Of a stretch of 6,101 bases of DNA, positions 1 to 5,810 are shown piece after piece. The DNA lies in contig DNZD01000079.1 of assembly GCA_003504855.1 (NCBI GenBank), positions 1 through 6,101 of the forward strand, given 5' to 3'. The position numbers and the translations under genes were made by a program. The notes beneath the pieces are model-generated. The model ran no database searches. It saw only the letters and a list, made by a program, of their open reading frames with translations, and was not told where the DNA came from. This DNA is from Cytophagales bacterium (GTDB lineage Bacteria > Bacteroidota > Bacteroidia > Cytophagales > Cyclobacteriaceae). Position 1 is the stretch's first letter; each line of letters starts with the position of its first letter.

Positions 1-241
1 TTGTAATATTCAGGTTGGCGATCTGTATGCTTCCGGTACGATCTCCGGACCTTCCCCCGGGTCATTTGGGTCGCTGCTGGAGCTTACCTGGAATGGACAG
101 CGGCCCCTGAAATTTCCCGACGGCTCAGAAAGAAAGTTTCTGGAGGATGGAGATACCGTCATCCTCCGTGGTTGTGCAGTGAGCCCCGATGTGCGGATCG
201 GGTTTGGTTCCTGCTCGGGCACGATACAACCATCACGATAG
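1..241 (+). CDS. fahA: Fumarylacetoacetase, C-terminal part (5' end outside window)
   Basis: Reading from base 2, an open frame of 79 codons runs to a TAG stop at 239-241 with no start of its own, so this is the 3' end of a longer gene. The protein contains the stretch GDLYASGTISGPSPGSFGSL followed by LLELTWNG, a KFLEDGDTV segment and an RIGFG-C-G ending. This is the characteristic C-terminal signature of fumarylacetoacetases. The family hydrolyses fumarylacetoacetate to fumarate and acetoacetate, the last step of tyrosine and homogentisate degradation in the cytoplasm. The metal ligands and catalytic base lie in the missing upstream part, so activity cannot be judged here. The next gene starts 6 bp after the stop on the same strand, which suggests an operon. 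The family call is strong; the cellular role is inferred from the family. Confidence 0.9.
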   Translation, partial: CNIQVGDLYASGTISGPSPGSFGSLLELTWNGQRPLKFPDGSERKFLEDGDTVILRGCAVSPDVRIGFGSCSGTIQPSR

Positions 242-247
242 GTCATT

Positions 248-1126
248 ATGGTAACGATTGATCCTAAGGACATTCCCCTGGGCCGGATGCATAGTTATTT
301 GCAGAGCACTGTGATTCCACGACCTATTGCTTTTGCAAGCACTGTAGATGACCAGGGCCATCCAAATCTGAGTCCGTTTAGTTTTTACAATACGTTTGGC
401 AGTCATCCACCTACACTTGTGTTCTCCCCATCACGGCGGGTGAGGGATAACACCACCAAGCACACGTTGCATAACGTGCTTTCGGTTCCTGAAGTAGTAA
501 TTCATGTGGTAAGCTATGCTATGGTAGAGCAGGCGTCACTGGCGAGCTGCGAATATCCACAAGGTGTTAATGAATTTATTAAGGCCGGATTTACCGAAGT
601 GCCATCTACCAAGGTGCGGCCGCCACGCATTGCCGAGGCGCCGATCGCTATGGAGTGCGTAGTCCGGCAGGTGGTGGAACTGGGTAAGGAGGGAGGCGCC
701 GGTAACCTCGTGGTGTGTGAGGTGGTGCTGATGCACATCCGGGAAGAGGTTCTGGATGGCGATGGTAAGATTGACCCGATGAAACTGGATGCCGTTGCCC
801 GCCTGGGTGGTGATCAGTATTTGAGGATGATACCAGGCAGTATTTTCACGGTACCCAAACCCAATGATAAGCTTGGGATTGGCTTTGACCGTTTGCCTGC
901 TGAAATTCGGAACAGTGATGTCCTTACCGGCAATGATCTGGCCAGGTTGGCCAATATCGAGGTGTTGCCTTCAGCAGAATCGGTATTGATGTTCAGTCAG
1001 CACAAGGACGTTCAGTCAGCGATAGCTGGTGGTGAATCAGCTGTTCATCGCTTTGCCAAAGCACTATTGGAGCAAGGGCGTGTAGCCGATGCATGGAGGG
1101 TACTCCTGGTAAACTCAGCGAATTAG
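248..1126 (+). CDS. Flavin reductase-like (FMN-binding split barrel) flavoprotein
   Basis: This 292-residue protein has a flavin reductase-like domain over about residues 15-195. Recognisable parts are RPIAFASTVDDQGHPNLSPF at 25-44 followed by SFYN, the usual flavin-binding strand and turn, then FSPSRRVRDNTTKHT at 59-73 near the flavin phosphate region, and RLGGDQYLR at 185-193. No signal peptide or membrane segment is seen, so it should be cytoplasmic. The last 95 or so residues form an extension beyond the minimal domain, with a probable helical end (residues 263-288). The ATG at 248 lies just before the conserved domain and 6 bp after the fahA stop. Only a weak AGG precedes it. Family members bind FMN and reduce flavins or act in oxygenase systems; the substrate cannot be read here. 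Its position suggests a role linked to aromatic amino acid breakdown, which is inference. Its stop overlaps the stop of the convergent pdhB gene. Confidence 0.85.
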   Translation: MVTIDPKDIPLGRMHSYLQSTVIPRPIAFASTVDDQGHPNLSPFSFYNTFGSHPPTLVFSPSRRVRDNTTKHTLHNVLSVPEVVIHVVSYAMVEQASLASCEYPQGVNEFIKAGFTEVPSTKVRPPRIAEAPIAMECVVRQVVELGKEGGAGNLVVCEVVLMHIREEVLDGDGKIDPMKLDAVARLGGDQYLRMIPGSIFTVPKPNDKLGIGFDRLPAEIRNSDVLTGNDLARLANIEVLPSAESVLMFSQHKDVQSAIAGGESAVHRFAKALLEQGRVADAWRVLLVNSAN

Positions 1127-2103
1127 TTTCGGTACATCACCGTTTTCACAGCCTTTATTGTCTTCTCTACGTTCGGCAGAATAGCCTGAATTAATGTAGA
1201 CGCATAGGGCAGTGGCACATCCATGCTGTTTACCCGTTGGATGGGCGCATCGAGATAGTCGAATGCATGCTTTTGGATATGATAAGTGATTTCCGTGGCG
1301 ATGGATGATAGCGGCCACGCTTCTTCCACGATCACGAGACGGTTGGTTTTCTTAACTGATTCTACCACGCTTGCGTAGTCGATCGGGCGTACACTGCGGA
1401 GGTCAATTACTTCGGCTGAAATTCCTTCTTTCTCCAGTTCGACAGCGGCAGCGAGGGCCACTTTCATGATTTTACCGAAGGATACGATGGTAACGTCTGA
1501 GCCAGCGCGCTTGATGTCAGCCACGCCGATTGGTATGATATATTCTTCTGTGGGTACTTCCCCTTTATCACCATACATCAATTCCGACTCCATAAAAATC
1601 ACCGGATCGTTATCCCGGATAGAGGCCTTGAGTAATCCTTTGGCATCATAGGGGTTGGAGGGAACAACCACTTTGAGCCCTGGGGTATTGGCAAACCAGT
1701 TCTCAAAGTTCTGAGAGTGTTGTGCGCCCAATTGTCCGGCATTTCCGGTTGGTCCGCGGAACACGATGGGTACATTGTATTGGCCGCCTGACATGGAATA
1801 GAATTTCGCAGCAGCGTTGATAATCTGGTCGATAGCTACCAGCGAAAAGTTGAAAGTCATGAATTCAACGATGGGACGTACACCATTGACAGCAGCCCCT
1901 ACAGCTACGCCAGCGAATCCCAATTCAGAGATAGGGGTATCGATCACCCGGTCTGGTCCGAATTCATCCAGCATGCCCTGGCTGACCTTATAGGCACCGT
2001 TATATTCGGCTACTTCTTCTCCCATCAGGTGCACCCGCGAATCGCGACGCATTTCCTCTGACATGGCTTCCCGAAGGGCTTCACGGAACTGAATTTCTCG
2101 CAT
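1123..2103 (-). CDS. pdhB: Pyruvate dehydrogenase E1 component, beta subunit
   Basis: This 326-residue protein is full length for the bacterial E1 beta family. E1 alpha2-beta2 heterotetramers use thiamine diphosphate to decarboxylate pyruvate and pass the acetyl group to the lipoyl domain of E2. The N-terminal pyrimidine-binding half includes DTPISELGFAGVAVGAA (about 55-71), whose Glu60 matches the conserved glutamate that contacts the thiamine N1'. It also has RGPTGNAGQLGAQHSQ (116-131), with the conserved active-site His129. The C-terminal transketolase-like half contains VIDLRSVRPID and the KKTNRLVIVEEAW stretch typical of E1 beta. A branched-chain 2-oxoacid E1 beta is the main alternative, but the motifs fit PDH better. 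No E1 alpha gene lies on either side in this window, so the subunits are probably encoded at separate loci. The ATG at 2101-2103 follows an A/T-rich leader without a Shine-Dalgarno sequence. Confidence 0.93.
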   Translation of the reverse strand: MREIQFREALREAMSEEMRRDSRVHLMGEEVAEYNGAYKVSQGMLDEFGPDRVIDTPISELGFAGVAVGAAVNGVRPIVEFMTFNFSLVAIDQIINAAAKFYSMSGGQYNVPIVFRGPTGNAGQLGAQHSQNFENWFANTPGLKVVVPSNPYDAKGLLKASIRDNDPVIFMESELMYGDKGEVPTEEYIIPIGVADIKRAGSDVTIVSFGKIMKVALAAAVELEKEGISAEVIDLRSVRPIDYASVVESVKKTNRLVIVEEAWPLSSIATEITYHIQKHAFDYLDAPIQRVNSMDVPLPYASTLIQAILPNVEKTIKAVKTVMYRN

Positions 2104-2125
2104 AACTGATTTTTCAAAAAGTGTG

Positions 2126-2156
2126 TAAAAATAACAGCCGGATGGTCAGGATGAAA
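2126..2156 (-). promoter_or_regulatory. Possible promoter of pdhB (Bacteroidota type)
   Basis: On the - strand, TATTTTTA (2126-2133) is one base from the Bacteroidota -7 consensus TAnnTTTG. A TTTC (2153-2156), one base from the -33 TTTG, lies 19 bp upstream, which is the usual spacing. It would give a leader of roughly 15-20 nt before the pdhB ATG at 2103. Both elements are imperfect, so this is a weak prediction. A separate promoter is nevertheless expected, because a strong terminator closes the gene upstream. Confidence 0.35.
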
Positions 2157-2190
2157 GGTTTCGGCCTATTTCTCGTTTTTTCAAGGCAAC

Positions 2191-2222
2191 AAAAAACCCC
2201 GTCCGGTTCAGGACGGGGTTTT
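2191..2222 (-). terminator. Intrinsic terminator of the OmpA/TPR lipoprotein gene
   Basis: Read on the - strand, the 10-bp GC-rich arms AACCCCGTCC and GGACGGGGTT enclose a 6-base loop. A run of six T follows (2196 down to 2191, the first two from the arm). The hairpin begins 19 bp after the lipoprotein gene's stop codon. Flanking A and T bases could extend the stem to 12 bp. On the + strand the hairpin is followed by only four T, and no + strand gene needs it, so the - strand is its natural direction. It separates this gene from pdhB downstream. Confidence 0.88.
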
Positions 2223-2241
2223 AAGGGGATTGAACAAATCC

Positions 2242-4011
2242 TTATTTCAGTGCACCGCGGAAAGCCTCGGTGGTATTGAACTTCGTGAATTCGATGTCAG
2301 TGAGGGCCTTCTCTTTCAGGGAAGGATCGATTTTCACTGCACTTACCAGGTTGCTAACCACTTTCTCTGCATTGCCTTGGCGGGCAGCTGCGATAGCGGC
2401 ACCATAATAGGCCACAGCCATGTTAGCATTTTTACCGGTAGCTTCATTGAAGGTGCTGGCAGCATTTGCATAGTCTTTAGACAGCAACTGAGCGAGACCT
2501 TTGTTGAAGAGGTTCACATCGGTAGCGGCAGCAGATGACTCTGAGCGAACAGCCGCATCATATTTAGCCATGTAGATTTCGCAGGCACCCTTAACACCGT
2601 TTACACCGCGGGCAACATCGCTGCTAGCACCGTTGAGGGCTTTGTTGGCGAAGCTGGCAGCTTTGTAGGCGTTGCCTTGCATCAAAGCTACAGTAGCCAG
2701 ATTGGCATTTACTTCAGGCGTCTGGTTGATTTTACCAGCGAGGTCCAACTGAGCGGCGGCCTTGGCAGCGAGGTCAGCAGCACGGCCTGGATTTTCGATC
2801 GCCATCTGCAGGTAAGCAGCGCCCAGGTTGTTGTGTGCATTCCAATAAGCGCCTTTCTTGGTAGCGGCTTCGTAGATGGCTGCTTTCTCATCCAGTGAAG
2901 GAGTGAGGGTGGCAGCATACATCAACTCTTCAAATGTCAAAGCATCGGAAGGAGAGCTTCCTTGTGTGATTTGCTTGGCCAATACAGAGATCTCAGGATC
3001 AGTCTTTTTCTTCTTTACAGTCAGGATCTCAGTCTTGGCAGCACGCAAGCCGGGATATACTTCTTTGAAGACCTTTTTGTAGCTGGCAATCTTCTTCAGT
3101 TTTTGCTCTTGTTCTTCGAAAGAACCACCACCGTTAATGATGTTCAGGTAAGCAGCTTTCTCATCAGCAGAGATTCCCTGGTAAGCAGCGAGGGCGGCTT
3201 TGAAACCATTCCAATCATCCACCACTGGCTTAAGGATGAACTTAATTTCATTGGCAACATCCTTATAGTCGTATTTCTTCATTTCAGCGCGGTAGAACTT
3301 CTCGATGGCGGCGGCGCGCTCTTCAGAGAGTTTGCTGTTGATGCGCTCACGACCTTCCGGTGAGTGGGTACCGGTAATGGTCACTGTGCGGGTAATGTTT
3401 TTGGAGGCGATGAAAGCATCCAGTTGCTTGCCTTTGTCGCTGGTGGTCTCCGTTTTGCGGAGCACAGAACGGCCTTGCTCAAAGTAGAAGTCGGGGATTA
3501 CCACAGGAACGATTTCTTCCTGGTTGTTATATCCGTGGCCGGCGAAAGCAGCATAGTAAGAGTTCTGAACCAGTTTGCTGGTGGTGATCAGGCCAGTGGC
3601 GATCGGAGCGCGTGCACCAGCCAAAGTTTTGGTGCCTTTGGAGGCAACGCCTTGTACTTCCAGTGTTCCTACTTTGTAAGCAGGTTGGTAAGGGAAGTTG
3701 AATGACTTGGTCAACTTAGGCTCGGTGGTTGAAGTAGCATAATCGTCACCCTTGAAGGTGATTGCAGGCAGAGAGAGTTCCTTGTCGCCGTATTTGTAAA
3801 AGCTGTTCAGGGTATAAACGGTCCCTTTTTTCAACATTTTGACGGGCAGGTTCGCAGAAACCTCAAAGGCTACGGAGTCCTTGTGAACTTCCAGCGGGTT
3901 AGGAGTGACTGCGAGCTGTTGCTGCTTGGCCAATTTCATCATTGCGGGCAGCGTGCAACCGGCGAGGCTCATCATGCCGATAATCACGAACGAGTAGACG
4001 ACTTTTCTCAT
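2242..4011 (-). CDS. Lipoprotein with central OmpA-like domain and C-terminal TPR-like repeats
   Basis: The chosen start gives 589 residues beginning MRKVVYSFVIIGMMSLAGC: a basic N-terminus, a hydrophobic core and the lipobox LAGC with Cys19 as lipidation site, so it is probably an envelope lipoprotein. A longer frame begins at a TTG (4074), but that codon lies in the predicted promoter and would bury the signal peptide, so it was rejected. Residues about 35-165 look like beta-rich extracytoplasmic sequence. Residues about 170-275 resemble an OmpA-like domain: DFYFEQGRSVLR (174-185), TGTHSPEGRERINSKLSEER (213-232) and a later DDWNGF (265-270). The usual GHTD is replaced by GTHS, so the aspartate that contacts peptidoglycan is missing while the LSEERA arginine remains. 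Residues about 354-565 contain helix pairs resembling TPR units, for example at 388-428, 432-463, 498-529 and 531-563. The exact function is unknown; an envelope scaffold or assembly role is inference. Confidence 0.85.
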   Translation of the reverse strand: MRKVVYSFVIIGMMSLAGCTLPAMMKLAKQQQLAVTPNPLEVHKDSVAFEVSANLPVKMLKKGTVYTLNSFYKYGDKELSLPAITFKGDDYATSTTEPKLTKSFNFPYQPAYKVGTLEVQGVASKGTKTLAGARAPIATGLITTSKLVQNSYYAAFAGHGYNNQEEIVPVVIPDFYFEQGRSVLRKTETTSDKGKQLDAFIASKNITRTVTITGTHSPEGRERINSKLSEERAAAIEKFYRAEMKKYDYKDVANEIKFILKPVVDDWNGFKAALAAYQGISADEKAAYLNIINGGGSFEEQEQKLKKIASYKKVFKEVYPGLRAAKTEILTVKKKKTDPEISVLAKQITQGSSPSDALTFEELMYAATLTPSLDEKAAIYEAATKKGAYWNAHNNLGAAYLQMAIENPGRAADLAAKAAAQLDLAGKINQTPEVNANLATVALMQGNAYKAASFANKALNGASSDVARGVNGVKGACEIYMAKYDAAVRSESSAAATDVNLFNKGLAQLLSKDYANAASTFNEATGKNANMAVAYYGAAIAAARQGNAEKVVSNLVSAVKIDPSLKEKALTDIEFTKFNTTEAFRGALK

Positions 4012-4043
4012 GGATGGTATTTTATGGTTGTCAAAATGAGGTT

Positions 4044-4074
4044 CAAAGCTAAGGCCAAGGCCCTTTTTTTGCAA
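4044..4074 (-). promoter_or_regulatory. Promoter of the OmpA/TPR lipoprotein gene
   Basis: On the - strand, TAGCTTTG (4044-4051) matches the Bacteroidota -7 consensus TAnnTTTG exactly. A TTG (4072-4074) lies 20 bp upstream in the -33 position. Transcription would start a few bases downstream of the -7 box, leaving a leader of about 25-30 nt before the ATG at 4011. The spacer holds a tandem GGCCTTGGCCTT, of unknown meaning. The call rests on motif and spacing only. Confidence 0.65.
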
Positions 4075-4127
4075 TATTAGTCAAAAAAATAAAGAGAACG
4101 CCAGAACATGACCCCCGGGAAAGGCGT

Positions 4128-4135
4128 TATATTTG
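4128..4135 (+). promoter_or_regulatory. Probable -7 box of the promoter for the PspC-like gene
   Basis: TATATTTG matches TAnnTTTG exactly and lies 57 bp before the ATG of the small membrane protein gene. No clear TTG or TTTG is visible at the -33 distance, so the promoter is either incomplete or needs an activator. It fires away from the lipoprotein promoter; the two -7 boxes are 76 bp apart in a 181-bp divergent intergenic region. Confidence 0.5.
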
Positions 4136-4136
4136 C

Positions 4137-4165
4137 GGGCAGTTTCTTTCCTCGACAAACTGCCT
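4137..4165 (+). other. Hairpin in the 5' leader of the PspC-like gene
   Basis: GGCAGTTT (4138-4145) and AAACTGCC (4157-4164) form a perfect 8-bp inverted repeat around an 11-base loop. A G-U pair (4137 with 4165) can extend it. It begins right after the -7 box, so it would sit at or very near the 5' end of the transcript. It could protect the mRNA end or be a protein-binding site in the DNA. The repeat is seen directly; any role is inference. It is not followed by a T-run, so it does not look like a terminator. Confidence 0.45.
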
Positions 4166-4192
4166 TAAAACCGGCTAAATGTGATCTTGGCG

Positions 4193-4423
4193 ATGGAATT
4201 ATATATAAAACGGTTACAACATTTTTTTCAGGAGCACGCATTTGGTGTTTGCTCGGCCCTGGGCGAGAAACTGGGTATCGCTTCAGCCAGCATCCGTTTG
4301 TTCTTTATCTATGCCTCGTTTTTGACCCTTGGGTCGCCCATTATTGTCTACCTCGGGCTGGCCTTCATTATGAATATGCGGAAGCACCTTCGCCGGAGCA
4401 ACAGCTCTGTGCTTGATTTCTAA
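4193..4423 (+). CDS. Small PspC-domain-like membrane protein
   Basis: This 76-residue protein begins MELYIKRLQHFF and carries the PspC-type signature FGVCSALGEKLGIASASIRL (17-36). A hydrophobic segment at about 34-60, broken by a GSP turn, is followed by a basic end (RKHLRR, 63-68). That fits a single-pass inner-membrane protein with a short amphipathic N-terminus. PspC domains belong to membrane-stress (phage shock) proteins, but small stand-alone versions in Bacteroidota have no settled function. No pspA, pspB or other stress gene is nearby. An in-frame GTG at 4181 could add four residues; the ATG at 4193 was preferred because related proteins, as I recall them, begin MEL. The gene stands alone on the + strand, diverging from the lipoprotein gene and overlapping the stop codon of the convergent glycosyltransferase gene by 4 bp. 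Confidence 0.78.
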   Translation: MELYIKRLQHFFQEHAFGVCSALGEKLGIASASIRLFFIYASFLTLGSPIIVYLGLAFIMNMRKHLRRSNSSVLDF

Positions 4424-5433
4424 AATTCCAGTTGTTCGAATCGCCGCTTTCCGGCTCCGAAAAAGGCCCAAACGACAGAGCCTTTATATTGCTGTTCCAA
4501 CGTTCTATAGCCAAATAGTGCGGCTGCTTTTCGCCGCTTTTGCTCCCGACCATAGTGCCGGAAAAAATGGGCGTGCGCCCGGATAACTGACCACCCGTCA
4601 CGCCAGGATCCGTTGAGCGTAAATTTGACGGCAGCAATCCAATCCAGTACCATGCGAATTGGGAATTTGATAATTAATTCGTTGACAGGCAGATTCTTGT
4701 ATAACAGACTCAGTCCGTTCTTAAAGTTCAGGTACGTCTTAAAAGGATTGGATACCGATAAAGTACCACCGCCAAGGTGATACACGGTGCTTGCACCTTC
4801 GTACCAAATCAAATGCCCCGCCCGCTGCAGCCGCCAGCAGAGATCAATCTCTTCCATGTGTGCAAAGAAGTCCTCGTCCAGGCCACCCATCTCATGGTAA
4901 AGCGACGAGCGTATCATCATCGCTGCCCCGGATGACCAGAAGATTGGACGGGAATCATTGAATTGACCGTTGTCTGGTTCGAGTACATAGAACAAGCGTC
5001 CGCGGCAGAATGGATAACCCAGCCTGTCGATGAGGCCTCCGCCCGCACCAGCGTATTCAAACAGATGCCGTTCTGTAAGGCTCAGGATTTTTGGTTGCAC
5101 GGCGGCCACCTGCGGCTGGTGATCCAATATGCTTTGCAGGGGTTCGACCCAACCTGCCGTTACTTCCACGTCGGAGTTTAGTAACACATAATAGTCAGCA
5201 TCGATTTGGCGCAGCGCTGTATTGTAGCCACCGCAAAAACCAAGGTTGATGGCTATGCGGATAACACGTATGGAGGAAAATTCCTTTTCCACCATGTCCG
5301 CTGAACCGTCTTTGGAACCATTATCGGCAACGACGATGGAAGCATGTGGGCTGTGTTCAATAATAGCCGGCAGGTACTTTCGAAGTAGGTCGCAGCGGTT
5401 ATAATTCAGAATGACGATGGCAACACTGGTCAT
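4420..5433 (-). CDS. Family 2 glycosyltransferase
   Basis: This 337-residue protein has a GT-A fold glycosyltransferase domain over about residues 1-240. Seen in order are VAIVILNYNR (4-13), VVADNGSKDGS (34-44) for nucleotide-sugar binding, NLGFCGGYN (63-71), the metal-binding LNSDVE (85-90) in place of a strict DxD, SSGAAMMIR (167-175), the acceptor-side EEIDLCWR (194-201) and YHLGGGT (218-224). These resemble rhamnosyltransferase-like GT2 enzymes that add sugars from nucleotide donors to cell-surface polysaccharide or lipid-linked glycans at the cytoplasmic face of the membrane. The C-terminal 100 residues are hydrophobic and basic and may associate with the membrane, but no clear transmembrane helix stands out. 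The ATG lies inside the stop region of ybaB (ATGA), so translation is probably coupled. Donor and acceptor cannot be told from sequence. No other glycan gene is present in the window. Confidence 0.9.
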   Translation of the reverse strand: MTSVAIVILNYNRCDLLRKYLPAIIEHSPHASIVVADNGSKDGSADMVEKEFSSIRVIRIAINLGFCGGYNTALRQIDADYYVLLNSDVEVTAGWVEPLQSILDHQPQVAAVQPKILSLTERHLFEYAGAGGGLIDRLGYPFCRGRLFYVLEPDNGQFNDSRPIFWSSGAAMMIRSSLYHEMGGLDEDFFAHMEEIDLCWRLQRAGHLIWYEGASTVYHLGGGTLSVSNPFKTYLNFKNGLSLLYKNLPVNELIIKFPIRMVLDWIAAVKFTLNGSWRDGWSVIRAHAHFFRHYGREQKRRKAAALFGYRTLEQQYKGSVVWAFFGAGKRRFEQLEF

Positions 5434-5765
5434 CCCATCAGGTTGCTAAGATCCATACCGGGGATGTTGGGAAGAATGCCTTCGGTACTTTTGCGCAGTT
5501 CTTCTTTGGCTTTCATTTCGGCTTCTTCCATGGCCTTATTCACGGCAGCCACCACCAGATCCTGCAAAAGAAACTTCTCTCCAGGGGATACGATGGAGGG
5601 ATCAATTTCTACAGACAACAGCTTTTTCTTGCCATTCACCGTTGCCCGTACCATGCCCGCACCGGCCTCACCCGATACCGTAATCAATTCAAGGTTGTCT
5701 TGTGCCTGCTTAAGGCGGGCTTGCATTTCCTTCACCTTGCCCATCATATTCATCATGTCAAGCAT
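5430..5765 (-). CDS. ybaB: YbaB/EbfC family nucleoid-associated protein
   Basis: This 111-residue protein begins MLDMMNMMGKVKEMQARLKQ, a methionine-rich helix typical of the family. The small alpha-beta core follows: ITVSGEAGAGMVRATVNGKK (28-47), then the SVEIDP strand (51-56). After it come a helical stretch (68-92) and a glycine- and proline-containing tail ending NIPGMDLSNLMG. YbaB/EbfC proteins form dimers that bind DNA and are often encoded next to dnaX and recR; neither is present here. An upstream in-frame TTG at 5792 would add nine residues outside the family alignment and lies in the predicted -7 box, so the ATG at 5765 was chosen. No Shine-Dalgarno sequence is seen. Its TGA overlaps the glycosyltransferase ATG, forming a two-gene unit. 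Confidence 0.9.
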   Translation of the reverse strand: MLDMMNMMGKVKEMQARLKQAQDNLELITVSGEAGAGMVRATVNGKKKLLSVEIDPSIVSPGEKFLLQDLVVAAVNKAMEEAEMKAKEELRKSTEGILPNIPGMDLSNLMG

Positions 5766-5789
5766 ATGCGCGTGATTGGTTGATTCAGG

Positions 5790-5797
5790 CAAAGGTA
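5790..5797 (-). promoter_or_regulatory. Probable -7 box of the ybaB-glycosyltransferase promoter
   Basis: On the - strand, TACCTTTG matches TAnnTTTG exactly. It lies in the 45-bp gap between the upstream gene's stop and the ybaB ATG, giving a leader of about 15-20 nt. The nearest TTG upstream (5823-5825) is 25 bp away, too far for a standard -33 box, so the upstream element is unclear. Confidence 0.5.
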
Positions 5798-5810
5798 ACT
5801 ATTGGCTGCC

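Noticed and set aside
2230..3705. Several + strand open frames of 60-133 codons opposite the lipoprotein gene.
   Set aside because: They lie antisense to a clear protein-coding gene, have no family features and no promoter or start signal.
4012..4074. Extended N-terminus (21 residues) of the lipoprotein gene from a TTG at 4074.
   Set aside because: The TTG is part of the predicted -33 promoter element and the extension would place 21 residues before a clear lipoprotein signal peptide.
4108..4416. A 102-codon open frame overlapping the PspC-like gene in another frame.
   Set aside because: It has no recognisable domain, starts upstream of the predicted promoter and is explained as a shadow of the PspC-like gene.
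4443..4456. Possible small hairpin (GCCG and CGGC arms) after the PspC-like stop codon.
   Set aside because: A 4-bp stem followed by mixed bases, inside the glycosyltransferase coding sequence, is too weak to call a terminator.
4442..4540. Repeated CGCCGCTTT-like words near the end of the glycosyltransferase gene.
   Set aside because: They encode basic KRR stretches in the protein and are explained by amino acid composition, not by a DNA repeat.
5766..5792. Extended start of ybaB at a TTG (5792).
   Set aside because: The nine extra residues fall outside the family alignment and the codon overlaps the predicted -7 box; the ATG at 5765 fits the usual YbaB start.
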